This document shows, one piece after another, positions 56,535 through 64,000 of a DNA stretch of 64,000 bases (positions within the stretch are counted from its first letter, which is position 1; every line of letters begins with the position of its first letter). A program made the translations under genes and the position numbers. Source of the stretch: Moraxella catarrhalis. GTDB taxonomy: Bacteria > Pseudomonadota > Gammaproteobacteria > Pseudomonadales > Moraxellaceae. The stretch is from contig NZ_LWAH01000016.1 in NCBI RefSeq assembly GCF_001632285.1, forward strand, positions 310,001-374,000. The letters are read 5' to 3'. The notes below the pieces were generated by a model that did no database searches, was not told the origin of the DNA, and saw nothing but the letters and a program-made list of their open reading frames with translations.

Positions 56535-57632
56535 TTGAGCATCACTCGCACCATCCAAACCAATCTAAACACGCATGAATTACGCACTTTGCTTGGCGAA
56601 TATAACAAACACATCAAATACATTCAGGAACGACTTGAGGTCCAAATCACTCAGCGACAAGATCAGTTTATTATTACAGGTGAGCTTGATTTGGTTGAGC
56701 GAACCGAAATTATCATCAACAAACTGGTGGAGCTTGCTGGCGAACAGCATAATATTAGTGGAGAAGAGCTTCATTTAATTATTCAATCAAGCTTATCTCG
56801 TGATTATGATTATGCTAACACTCAAGGTAAGCACCATGATCATAGTGGCAACTCAAAAGATAAAAGCGATACTAATGTCGCTTTGCGTACACGCAAAGGC
56901 AAGATCATACCAAGAGGCTACAATCAGCAAGAGTACACAAAAAAAATCTTGATTTCAGATGTATCTTTTGGTGTTGGGCCAGCGGGTACAGGCAAGACCT
57001 ATTTGGCGGTGGCATGTGCGGTAGATATGCTTGAGCGTGGAGAGATTGAACGGATTTTACTGGTTAGGCCAGCCGTTGAGGCAGGTGAGAAATTGGGATT
57101 TTTACCGGGTGATTTGACCCAAAAAATTGACCCTTATTTGCGTCCTTTGTATGATGCACTGTATGAGATGCTTGGCTTTGAAAAAGTTGGTAAGCTGCTT
57201 GAGCGTCAAGTGATTGAAGTTGCACCGCTTGCTTATATGCGTGGACGAACACTGAATAACTCATTTGTCATTCTTGACGAGGCACAAAATACCACGCCAG
57301 AACAAATGAAAATGTTCTTAACGCGTTTAGGCTTTGGTTCAAGAGCGGTGATTACAGGCGATATGACGCAAGTTGATTTGCCTCGTGGTCACAAATCTGG
57401 CTTGGCTCAAGCTTTACAAATTTTATCCAAAATTGATGAAATTCATATCACTCGCTTTGATAGTAACGATGTGGTACGCCATCATTTGGTTCAAAAAATT
57501 GTTCAAGCTTATGATCAATTTGATGAGGTGCAACAGGCGGCAGCCGCCGAAAGAAGAGCACTGCATCTGACCAAACAGTCAATTGCCAATGAAGAAAAAA
57601 CCGAATTACAAGGGGCTGTCGATGCCCAATGA
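56535..57632 (+). CDS. ybeZ: PhoH family ATPase (YbeZ)
   Basis: A 365-residue PhoH-like protein that works with YbeY in RNA metabolism. A small N-terminal KH-like region is followed by the PhoH P-loop domain (about 120-330): [16 protein letters not shown] (Walker A), [39 protein letters not shown] (Walker B) and [12 protein letters not shown]. The start must be TTG at 56535, because no ATG follows in frame until deep inside the ATPase domain. AAGGA lies seven bases upstream of the TTG. ybeY overlaps its 3' end by 11 bases. Confidence 0.95.
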   Translation: MSITRTIQTNLNTHELRTLLGEYNKHIKYIQERLEVQITQRQDQFIITGELDLVERTEIIINKLVELAGEQHNISGEELHLIIQSSLSRDYDYANTQGKHHDHSGNSKDKSDTNVALRTRKGKIIPRGYNQQEYTKKILISDVSFGVGPAGTGKTYLAVACAVDMLERGEIERILLVRPAVEAGEKLGFLPGDLTQKIDPYLRPLYDALYEMLGFEKVGKLLERQVIEVAPLAYMRGRTLNNSFVILDEAQNTTPEQMKMFLTRLGFGSRAVITGDMTQVDLPRGHKSGLAQALQILSKIDEIHITRFDSNDVVRHHLVQKIVQAYDQFDEVQQAAAAERRALHLTKQSIANEEKTELQGAVDAQ

Positions 57633-58164
57633 AATCAAGCTGGGTTTTGATGATGATTTAACAAACACTGTCCAATCTTTGTATTTTGATATTGATTTAA
57701 ACAAGATTGTTGAGACAACTTTATCCATCATGACCCAAAAATTACATCATGGGATCGATTTTGTTTATTTTCCTGATGCCATACAGATTTGGCATATGCC
57801 CAAATCTGTCAGCATTTATGTGGTTAACCATGCCCAAGGCCGTGCTGTAAACTTAGCGGCCAGAGGTAAAGATTATGCCACCAATGTGCTTTCTTATCCA
57901 AGTGAGCTACCCACTGAGATGACCACATTACTCGGAGAGATTGAGCTTGGTGAGCTGGTGTTGTGCCACGAAGTTGTTCTTAATGAAGCAGATGAACAAA
58001 ACAAAAGTTTTGAGTCGCATTTGACACATCTGATTATACATGGTTTATTGCATCTACTTGGTTTTGATCATGAAATTAGTGATGCTGATGCTGACCAAAT
58101 GGAGGGTTTTGAGATTGAAATCTTAGCACAGCTTGGTATTGATAATCCTTATCTTGAGCCTTAA
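57622..58164 (+). CDS. ybeY: Endoribonuclease YbeY
   Basis: Metal-dependent RNase for 16S rRNA 3'-end maturation and ribosome quality control. The 180-residue protein has the family features NVLSYPSE (usually TDVLSFP) and the zinc-binding motif [16 protein letters not shown] with three His. [16 protein letters not shown] is also typical. The ATG at 57622, inside the end of ybeZ, has AAGGGG upstream; the longer frame starting 39 bases earlier is not needed. ybeX/corC and lnt, which often follow, are absent. Instead a terminator and the SRP RNA lie downstream. Confidence 0.94.
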   Translation: MPNEIKLGFDDDLTNTVQSLYFDIDLNKIVETTLSIMTQKLHHGIDFVYFPDAIQIWHMPKSVSIYVVNHAQGRAVNLAARGKDYATNVLSYPSELPTEMTTLLGEIELGELVLCHEVVLNEADEQNKSFESHLTHLIIHGLLHLLGFDHEISDADADQMEGFEIEILAQLGIDNPYLEP

Positions 58165-58182
58165 TCTTAACAATCACCAAAA

Positions 58183-58206
58183 CGCCATGTTGATACATGG
58201 CTTTTT
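58183..58206. terminator. Bidirectional terminator between ybeY and the SRP RNA
   Basis: GCCATGT and ACATGGC form a stem around a short loop, with CTTTTTAT on the plus strand and GCGTTTTGG on the minus strand. It can end both ybeY and ffs. Confidence 0.83.
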
Positions 58207-58221
58207 ATAGACATAAAAAAT

Positions 58222-58325
<104 letters not shown>

Positions 58326-58333
58326 AAGTCAAT

Positions 58334-58362
58334 ATTATAATTAATTCTTTATAAGTTTGCAA
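58334..58362 (-). promoter_or_regulatory. Promoter of the 4.5S RNA gene
   Basis: TTGCAA and TATAAT are separated by exactly 17 bases on the minus strand, and the RNA 5' end would be eight bases below the -10. This is a strong match for a highly expressed stable RNA. Confidence 0.8.
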
Positions 58363-58390
58363 GAAAAATTTTGATCGTTTTTAAAAAGTA

Positions 58391-58888
58391 TTAAGATTGG
58401 TTGGGGATAAACACATCTTGGGTCGTTGCCAAACCTTGTGCCAAAACTGGCATTTGTAAAATCCGTGCTTCTGCCAACTCAAATGAGGCTGGGCTTAAAT
58501 TCTCAAGCCTGGCAACCATAGACGCTACAATCGGCATATGGCAGACCACCGCAACACATTTATCATCCAGATCTTCACCGAACTTTGTACGCACGATATC
58601 TTCAAGGTCATCGATAGCAATCATAGGATTATCATCGGGCGTAATACTGTTTAAGCTCATAAAACTTGGATTTTGACCCAAAGTCATCGCCCAAGATAAC
58701 AAAATCTTAGCAGTCTGATCGGCACGATTATAGGGGCTTGCGATAATGAGATCAAGCTGATAATGCTTGGCAAGATACTGTGCTGTCTGCTGTACTTGCA
58801 GACGCCCAAAGTCGGTAAGATCTCGCCCTGCATCATCTTCACAATACGGGGCTGCTTGCCCATGTCGTACAAAAATAACTTTCATCAT
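58391..58888 (-). CDS. sixA: Phosphohistidine phosphatase SixA-like
   Basis: A 165-residue histidine-phosphatase-fold protein. It starts MMKVIFVRHGQAAPYCEDDAGRDLTDFGRLQ, with the catalytic RHG and the conserved downstream Glu/Asp region, and has IIASPYNRADQTAKIL and the second catalytic His in CHMPIVASMVARL. SixA removes phosphate from phosphohistidine of the nitrogen phosphotransferase and other His relays. Two adjacent ATGs are possible (58888 and 58885); AAGGATAA precedes both. gpsA lies 29 bases upstream on the same strand. Confidence 0.87.
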   Translation of the reverse strand: MMKVIFVRHGQAAPYCEDDAGRDLTDFGRLQVQQTAQYLAKHYQLDLIIASPYNRADQTAKILLSWAMTLGQNPSFMSLNSITPDDNPMIAIDDLEDIVRTKFGEDLDDKCVAVVCHMPIVASMVARLENLSPASFELAEARILQMPVLAQGLATTQDVFIPNQS

Positions 58889-58917
58889 TTATCCTTAATA
58901 CAGTTGATATACCAAAG

Positions 58918-60246
58918 CTAAGGCATATCACTGGATTGAATTTCATCTTTGGGCTTAGCATTGGCACTGGTCTTTAGCACTTCACTAAACTCATGGCTCA
59001 AGCGTACATTGCTTTCATCATGCGGCAAAACAAATTCCACATCACTTCTAAAGCCTGTTTCCATCAAATTAAGTGCAACACCAAGTGCAGATTTATTCTC
59101 ATATAATACCGCATGCAGTGCATGAGTGATGGGCATATAAATACCCAGTGCTTTGGCACGAGAATGCACTTGAAGAATTGTATTGACACCTTCAGCGGTC
59201 TGACCTAATTTTTTGATGGCGTGTTCAAGACTTATACCCTGACCAAGCATATAGCCGATGCGATAGTTACGGCTTAGCACCGAACTGCAGGTAGCATATA
59301 AATCCCCCACACCAGACAGACCTAAAAAAGTCAAAGGATCAGCACCAACCGCCACACCAAAACGACTCATTTCGGCTAATGCACGAGTCAATAACATGGC
59401 TTTGGTATTTTCACCCACATCATACGCTGCCGCCATACCCATGGCGATGGCATAGATATTTTTTAGTGCGCCGCCAAGCTCCACGCCTTTAATGTCACTA
59501 CTGGCAAAAACACGAAAAAATGCACTATGTAAAGCGGTTTGAACAGCTTTTCTAAGCGGTTCTGATGCTGAGGCAATGACTGTTGCGGTAGGCATATTAT
59601 CCATAATTTCTACCGCTAAGTTTGGTCCACTCATGACACCAAAATTCACCTCAGGCAACACCTCTTGGATGATATCACTCATCATCGCAAAAGTCTCTTT
59701 TTCCATGCCTTTAGTCAGTGAAACCACAGCTTGGTGTGTAATAAAGGGCTTAATATTGGTCAGCATCTCTCGAAATGCCGAGCTGGGTACTGCAACAAAA
59801 ATCACATCCACGCCTGCCACTGCTGTTTTCAGATCGTGACTAAATTTCAAACGCTCATCAAGCTTATGATTTGGCAAATATTTTTTATTGATTCGAGTTT
59901 TATGCAGAGACTTGACAGTGCGCTTATCTCGTACCCACAATGTCGCATCACAACCGTTTTTAGCCGCCAAATTTGCCATGGCAGTTCCAAAACTTCCACC
60001 GCCCAAAAAGGCAAAACTCATCTGATGAATATCCGATGCGATCTGCTCTGTTGCCTGCATTGATTCAACCAGTTGAGCTGATTTTTTCTTTTTTAGTCCA
60101 GTCAGCTCAGCGATGCTAGAAATCAATGGTTTATTTGGCAGACCCGATTCTTTGATAGCGCTTACCGCATCATCAATACCGATGCTGGCAGCATCGACAA
60201 TTTTTTGTACTTTTTGGTTTTTGACATTCGGTTTGCGCAGCTTCAT
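58918..60246 (-). CDS. gpsA: Glycerol-3-phosphate dehydrogenase [NAD(P)+] with N-terminal extension
   Basis: Makes sn-glycerol 3-phosphate for phospholipids. The catalytic part (about residues 75-415) starts MSFAFLGGGSFGTAMANLAAKNG (NAD-binding) and has VPSSAFREML, SLTKGMEKETF, SGPNLAVEI and GGALKNIYAIAMGMAAAYDVGENTKA with the catalytic Lys. It is 442 residues against about 330-360 for most GpsA. There are about 73 extra Lys-rich, helical residues at the N-terminus and a C-terminal tail of about 30. AGGA precedes the ATG at 60246, and there is no ribosome binding site near residue 75, so the extension is probably made. Confidence 0.94.
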   Translation of the reverse strand: MKLRKPNVKNQKVQKIVDAASIGIDDAVSAIKESGLPNKPLISSIAELTGLKKKKSAQLVESMQATEQIASDIHQMSFAFLGGGSFGTAMANLAAKNGCDATLWVRDKRTVKSLHKTRINKKYLPNHKLDERLKFSHDLKTAVAGVDVIFVAVPSSAFREMLTNIKPFITHQAVVSLTKGMEKETFAMMSDIIQEVLPEVNFGVMSGPNLAVEIMDNMPTATVIASASEPLRKAVQTALHSAFFRVFASSDIKGVELGGALKNIYAIAMGMAAAYDVGENTKAMLLTRALAEMSRFGVAVGADPLTFLGLSGVGDLYATCSSVLSRNYRIGYMLGQGISLEHAIKKLGQTAEGVNTILQVHSRAKALGIYMPITHALHAVLYENKSALGVALNLMETGFRSDVEFVLPHDESNVRLSHEFSEVLKTSANAKPKDEIQSSDMP

Positions 60247-60282
60247 ACGGCATGCATCCTTTCAATGGTCATAAATAATCAG

Positions 60283-60858
60283 TTATTGGCGATATTCAAC
60301 ATAGTCAGATAAATCCACAGTCTCACGATCTGGCATCTGAACACTACTTGAACCTGTATAAATCAAGCCACAAATGGTATTTTGTTTTGTCACACCAAAA
60401 TAATCTTTTACCTCAGGCGTATTACACAAAGGACCTGTACGCCACACACTGCGATAGCCCAAAGACTCAAGTGCAAGCAACATATTTTGGGCGACTGCTC
60501 CTGCACTGAGCAATTGTTCAAATGGTGGTACTTTTTTATGATACTGATATTCGGTTGCAATCACAATAATCATGGGTGCTCTAAGCGGCATATTCAGTAT
60601 TTTTTTGATCGCAACTTCATCTAATATCTCACCACATGATGCTGCTTCATGCTCAGCTGCTGATAACAACACTTGACCAAATTCAATCAGTGTCTCTCCT
60701 GTCAATACCCAAAATCGCCATGGCTTTAACTGTTTATGATCTGGTGCTACCATCGCAGCCTCCAATACCGATTTTAGCTCAGCATCGTTTGGCATGGGCA
60801 AAGATAGGTTGCCGATACTGCGGCGTTGGTGAATAATATTTAAAATCTCATTTGTCAT
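60283..60858 (-). CDS. Nitroreductase family protein (YdjA-like)
   Basis: A 191-residue FMN-dependent oxidoreductase of the nitroreductase fold. It has IIHQRRSIGNLSL at the N-terminus (FMN-binding Arg), AAMVAPDHKQLKPWRFWVLTGE, AGAVAQNMLLALESLGYRSVWRTGPLC and ICGLIYTGS near the end. The PDHKQLKPWRF block and the small size match E. coli YdjA. The physiological substrate is unknown. It lies 36 bases upstream of gpsA on the same strand. Confidence 0.87.
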   Translation of the reverse strand: MTNEILNIIHQRRSIGNLSLPMPNDAELKSVLEAAMVAPDHKQLKPWRFWVLTGETLIEFGQVLLSAAEHEAASCGEILDEVAIKKILNMPLRAPMIIVIATEYQYHKKVPPFEQLLSAGAVAQNMLLALESLGYRSVWRTGPLCNTPEVKDYFGVTKQNTICGLIYTGSSSVQMPDRETVDLSDYVEYRQ

Positions 60859-60905
60859 TATTTTATCCTTAATTTTTATTAAAAATTCATATCGCTGAAT
60901 TCATC

Positions 60906-62006
60906 TTAATCCAAGCGATGTTCTTCTGCCAAGTATTCCTCTGACTGCATTTCAAGCAGGCGTGACCGTGTCCGCTCAATCTCAAATGCCAACTTTTCAC
61001 CCTGATAAAGTGTCAAAATAGACTGTTCGGCTCGTATCAGTAATTTGACACGACGGTCATAAAATTCATCCACCAAATAAATAAAGCGGCGTGTCGGATC
61101 CATAAGCGTATCATTTAGTGCAGGTACATTATCCACCATAACGGTATCAAAATCATTGGCAATTTCAATGAAATCTGCTGCTGAACGAGGCTGCATGCAA
61201 AGCGCCCGAAAATCAGCCAGTAGCATGGTTTCTGTACGCTTAATGATATCAATATTGCGGCCGCCAATCACAATCGGCGATGTGCTGATGGTCTGACCGC
61301 CTGCCAAGGTGTCAAATCGCTCTGACAGCCAATCTTTGGTGTCATCGGTCAAAGGCGAGCTGTATAGTTTGGCCTGCTTTAAAAGCCTGAGACGATAATC
61401 AATACCAGCATCAATATTCATGACCGTCGTATGTTTTTCAACTTGAGCGATGGCAGGCAAAAATCTATCACGATGAATCCCATTTTTGTATAGACCTGAT
61501 GGTTCAATGTTGGAAGTTGCCACCAATGTAATGCCACGATCAAACAACATGCTAAATAAATCGCCCAAAATCATTGCATCTGATACATTTGACACAAAAA
61601 ATTCATCAAAGCAGATGACAACAGCTTCTTGATGAATGATATCGGCAACTTTTTTAAGGGGGTCAGCCTGCCCTTGAAGTGCCACTAATTCTCGCTGAAC
61701 ACGCTGCATAAAGTGGTGAAAATGCATTCGCATCTTACGCTTGATTGGCAGGCTTTCATAAAACATGTCCATCATCCAAGTCTTACCACGCCCTACCCCG
61801 CCCCACATATACAGACCTTTTGGCATGACTGGTTTGGATTTAAATAGGCTTGAAAACCACCCACCACCTGAGCTGTCTTGTGATTTGATAATTTCATGAT
61901 ACAAATTATCCATATAAGTCACCGCCGCCAGCTGAACGGCATCTTCACTAAAATCGCCAGTCGCCAAAGCAGCCTGATAACGCTCTAGTGGCGTTTGATT
62001 TGACAT
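60906..62006 (-). CDS. zapE: Cell division AFG1-family ATPase ZapE
   Basis: A 366-residue P-loop ATPase that binds FtsZ and is needed at the division ring under stress in E. coli. It has Walker A GLYMWGGVGRGKTWMMDMFYESLP, HFHHFMQRVQREL, Walker B VICFDEFFVSNVSDAMILGDLF, and TSNIEPSGLYKNGIHRDRFLPAI (sensor region), all typical of AFG1/ZapE. An insertion near residues 40-55 (SSGGGWFSSLFKSK) is also seen in family members. It is the first of a short minus-strand group with the nitroreductase, gpsA and sixA. Confidence 0.93.
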   Translation of the reverse strand: MSNQTPLERYQAALATGDFSEDAVQLAAVTYMDNLYHEIIKSQDSSGGGWFSSLFKSKPVMPKGLYMWGGVGRGKTWMMDMFYESLPIKRKMRMHFHHFMQRVQRELVALQGQADPLKKVADIIHQEAVVICFDEFFVSNVSDAMILGDLFSMLFDRGITLVATSNIEPSGLYKNGIHRDRFLPAIAQVEKHTTVMNIDAGIDYRLRLLKQAKLYSSPLTDDTKDWLSERFDTLAGGQTISTSPIVIGGRNIDIIKRTETMLLADFRALCMQPRSAADFIEIANDFDTVMVDNVPALNDTLMDPTRRFIYLVDEFYDRRVKLLIRAEQSILTLYQGEKLAFEIERTRSRLLEMQSEEYLAEEHRLD

Positions 62007-62041
62007 AATAAATCCTTGTTATATTTTTTATTTAAATTTAT

Positions 62042-62686
62042 TTAAATTTTGGTGTGTTTTTGTAAACTCTGCCCAAGCTCAACCAATTTGCCATGGAAAA
62101 AATGTCCTGTTGAAAGCACGGTAGTGGGAATTTCCCTTTCTTCGGCAAACTGTGCCAAATGCTCAGGGCTGACCAGTTCATCTTGATCGCCATAAATCAT
62201 AAAAGTATGGTCAGCTTGCCAGCGTAAAGATGCCATGCCAACACGCATCACCGAAGGTGCGATGAGTGCTAAATTATGCAAATTCACATCAAAAAACTCT
62301 TCATTATCCGTCATCAGACTTGCTAAGCGTGTAGCAGTATATCCACCAAAACTAAAGCCTCCCAGCCAAAGTTTGCGTGCTTTTGTATGCTTTAAAGCAT
62401 AACGCAGTACTGTCAATGCATCTTCAAGCTCACCATCGCCCGTGCCTGTTTGACCAGTTGAACGCCCAACACCACGAAAGTTAAACCGTAGCACATCCAT
62501 GCCACCATCACGACAAAATCGGTACATGGTGCTAACCACTTTATTATTCATCGTGCCGCCTTGGACAGGATTGGGATGGCAAAGAATCGCCAAGCCATCT
62601 TTGGTCTGTCGCTCCCCCGACTGCCAAATGGCATCTACCTCTAGCACACCTGCAGGCGCATCGATCAGTAAAATCTCTTGTTTCAT
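62042..62686 (-). CDS. Alpha/beta hydrolase (YsgA/CocE-like small esterase)
   Basis: A 214-residue small hydrolase. It has LAILCHPNPVQGGTMNNKVV, DVLRFNFRGVGRSTG, the nucleophile elbow GGFSFGGYTATRLA (Ser about 107), an acid in MIYGDQDELVSPEH and the late catalytic His in STGHFFHGKL. The HPHP-like start and FNFRGVGRS block match a family of small alpha/beta hydrolases common in proteobacteria. The substrate is unknown. It lies 35 bases upstream of zapE with its own promoter. Confidence 0.87.
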   Translation of the reverse strand: MKQEILLIDAPAGVLEVDAIWQSGERQTKDGLAILCHPNPVQGGTMNNKVVSTMYRFCRDGGMDVLRFNFRGVGRSTGQTGTGDGELEDALTVLRYALKHTKARKLWLGGFSFGGYTATRLASLMTDNEEFFDVNLHNLALIAPSVMRVGMASLRWQADHTFMIYGDQDELVSPEHLAQFAEEREIPTTVLSTGHFFHGKLVELGQSLQKHTKI

Positions 62687-62715
62687 CGTTAAAATTAGTT
62701 TGGTAAATGAATCTT

Positions 62716-62743
62716 ATTATATCATAATTTATGGTTGTGCAAA
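62716..62743 (-). promoter_or_regulatory. Promoter of the alpha/beta hydrolase gene
   Basis: On the minus strand TTTGCA, 16 bases, then TATAAT with an upstream TG (TGATATAAT). It lies about 30 bases before the ATG at 62686. Confidence 0.6.
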
Positions 62744-62790
62744 ACTTAGTATGATATACAAAAAGCCCACAGTGACACAAAATACCTGAC

Positions 62791-62818
62791 TTGAAATGCA
62801 GCGATTTCTTGTTATACT
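62791..62818 (+). promoter_or_regulatory. Promoter of the small lipoprotein gene
   Basis: TTGAAA and TATACT are separated by 16 bases. It lies about 35 bases before the ATG. Confidence 0.65.
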
Positions 62819-62853
62819 GATGAAATAAATTAATCTATAATTGGGGATTTATG

Positions 62854-63207
62854 ATGAAAAAATTACTAGCAATTGTCGTCTTGGGCGGATTATTATCGGC
62901 TTGCACCAGCACATCTACGACCGCACCTGTCATTACACGCACTGGTGGCATTCACGAAACAACAGGTTTGGGTGCAACCAAAACCAAGGCACAAGAGTCT
63001 GCCTTGGCAGCTGCCAAAAAGCAATGTGGTATCCAATCGCCCATTGTGGTATCTGATAAGATGACTTATAATGGTATTCTTAATGAACACACAGGGCGCA
63101 TGATTGAGCAAGGTGTGAGTGTTGCGGGTGCTATTTTTGGTCAATCAGCACCAAAACTTAGCCGTGATGATGATTTTGAATATGCCATAAAATTTCGCTG
63201 CCAATAA
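62854..63207 (+). CDS. Small predicted lipoprotein of unknown function
   Basis: A 117-residue protein with a lipoprotein signal (KKLLAIVVLGGLLSAC); the lipobox LLSAC predicts lipid attachment at Cys about 19. The mature part starts with a Thr/Ser-rich stretch and contains KTKAQESALAAAKKQCGIQSPIVVSD and a C-terminal DFEYAIKFRCQ. Two cysteines of the mature region (CG and RC) might form a disulfide. I do not recognise a named family. The second of two adjacent ATGs fits the GGGGA ribosome binding site best. It is monocistronic, with its own promoter and terminator. Confidence 0.82.
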   Translation: MKKLLAIVVLGGLLSACTSTSTTAPVITRTGGIHETTGLGATKTKAQESALAAAKKQCGIQSPIVVSDKMTYNGILNEHTGRMIEQGVSVAGAIFGQSAPKLSRDDDFEYAIKFRCQ

Positions 63208-63215
63208 TCAATCAA

Positions 63216-63250
63216 TAAAAAACAAACGATAGATATTCGCTTGTTTTTTA
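63216..63250 (+). terminator. Terminator after the lipoprotein gene
   Basis: AAAAAACAAACGA and the matching TCGCTTGTTTTTT form a stem (one mismatch) around a short loop. It starts about ten bases after the stop codon. Confidence 0.85.
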
Positions 63251-63316
63251 TCTAGCCAGAACTTATTTGACTTAATATTCAGTCAACCAATCTACTAATC
63301 AAAAATTTTGTATAAA

Positions 63317-63345
63317 TAAAAAACAGCCATCATATGACGGCTGTT
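63317..63345 (-). terminator. Terminator after ndk
   Basis: On the minus strand CAGCCGTCAT and ATGATGGCTG pair, followed by TTTTTTATTTA. It lies about 27 bases after the ndk stop codon. Confidence 0.88.
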
Positions 63346-63371
63346 TCATAAGTGCTTGGACGCCTGAGCGA

Positions 63372-63803
63372 TTAGCGAGTGCGTGGATAAACTTCGTCAT
63401 CACCAAAGAAGTAAGCGATTTCTCGTTCGGCAGATGCCACAGAGTCAGAACCGTGTGCTGCATTTTCATCGATACTGACAGCAAAATCTGCACGAATGGT
63501 GCCTTGTGCCGCTTCTTGTGGATTGGTTGCACCCAAGATTTCACGGTGGGCTAAAACAGCGTTTTCACCTTCAAGCACTGACACAACGACAGGACCTGAT
63601 GTCATAAAAGACACCAAATCACCAAAGAAGCCACGCTCTTTGTGTTCAGCATAAAAACCTTCTGCATCAGCTTGAGATAGGTGCTTATATTTCATGGCAA
63701 CTGGCTTAAGCCCTGCTTTTTCAAAACGAGCGATGATATCGCCGATATGGTTTTTGCCAACTGCGTCTGGCTTGATGATAGATAAAGTGCGTTCGATAGC
63801 CAT
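63372..63803 (-). CDS. ndk: Nucleoside diphosphate kinase
   Basis: Transfers the terminal phosphate between nucleoside triphosphates and diphosphates. The 143-residue protein starts [24 protein letters not shown] and has the active-site phosphohistidine in [22 protein letters not shown] (HGSDS), the standard NDK signature, and [25 protein letters not shown] precedes the ATG. It is a single gene with its own promoter and terminator. Confidence 0.98.
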   Translation of the reverse strand: MAIERTLSIIKPDAVGKNHIGDIIARFEKAGLKPVAMKYKHLSQADAEGFYAEHKERGFFGDLVSFMTSGPVVVSVLEGENAVLAHREILGATNPQEAAQGTIRADFAVSIDENAAHGSDSVASAEREIAYFFGDDEVYPRTR

Positions 63804-63847
63804 AGTTTTTCCTTATGCTAGATTAAGTGACAGTAAAATCGTGATTG

Positions 63848-63853
63848 ATTATA
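63848..63853 (-). promoter_or_regulatory. Candidate -10 element of ndk
   Basis: A perfect TATAAT on the minus strand lies about 45 bases before the ndk ATG. The -35 (ATGCAA, spacing 17) is weak. From 63854 to the window end I see no gene. Confidence 0.5.
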
Positions 63854-64000
63854 ACAATTTTTCCAACAACTTGCATCTTTTTAAATCAGTTTATGGTGAA
63901 ATTTTTACCGCTGGCTTATGAACTTATCAAATCATTCTAAATAAGTTGTCTGACGGTTTTAGCTTACAAATTCGTCTTTTTTGATACCTTAATTTGATAA

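Overview
The window looks like chromosomal, housekeeping DNA from a gamma-proteobacterium of the family Moraxellaceae, most likely Moraxella and possibly M. catarrhalis. The evidence is the AT-rich composition, a 459-residue FadL-family porin that matches what is known of M. catarrhalis outer membrane protein E, and gene fusions and orders typical of the Moraxellaceae (TyrA-AroA, RNase HI-DnaQ, cmk-rpsA-ihfB-lapA-pyrF). The species call is an inference. I see no transposase, integrase, phage gene, CRISPR array, toxin-antitoxin pair or tRNA gene.

Layout. Positions 1-10.4 kb are almost all on the minus strand: the start of a YghU-type glutathione transferase, pyruvate dehydrogenase aceE-aceF, a folB-folK pair with rarD, and an aromatic amino acid block (pheA, then a tyrA-aroA fusion). 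From 10.7 to 15.5 kb on the plus strand lie rubredoxin, an alpha/beta hydrolase, a fumarylacetoacetate-hydrolase-family protein, purD and a COQ8-like ABC1 kinase. After a BaiN-type flavoprotein and a TrmB-like methyltransferase on the minus strand, a plus-strand run at 17.5-24.1 kb carries rnhA-dnaQ (fused), nudC, an RnfB-like ferredoxin, a DUF2868 membrane protein, yciI and mnmC. marC (minus) and queC (plus) follow.

From 25.7 to 33.9 kb the minus strand holds pyrF, lapA, ihfB, rpsA, cmk, tadA, ung, a GYF2-RDD membrane protein and a FabH-type ketoacyl synthase. argF and an L,D-transpeptidase are on the plus strand, and the FadL/OMP E porin and slyX on the minus strand. A long plus-strand stretch (38.5-58.2 kb) then carries uup, an LpxL-type acyltransferase, panD, trpG-trpD-trpC-trpS, scpA-scpB, rluB, nrdA, ybaB-recR, rnd, a LOG-family gene, accB-accC and phoH-ybeY. 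The 4.5S SRP RNA, sixA, gpsA, a nitroreductase, zapE, an alpha/beta hydrolase and ndk are on the minus strand; a small lipoprotein gene (plus) sits before ndk.

The genes serve central metabolism (pyruvate oxidation, aromatic, tryptophan, purine, pyrimidine, folate, pantothenate and fatty-acid synthesis), nucleic-acid maintenance, translation, chromosome segregation and envelope biogenesis. I found no obvious new multi-gene system. The most interesting signals are regulatory or architectural: a two-hairpin leader before rpsA that could mediate S1 autoregulation, a pair of NrdR-like boxes before nrdA, an unexplained intergenic region with terminator-like hairpins at 32.3-32.7 kb, two gene fusions, a GpsA with a long N-terminal extension, and divergent FolK- and TrmB-like proteins.
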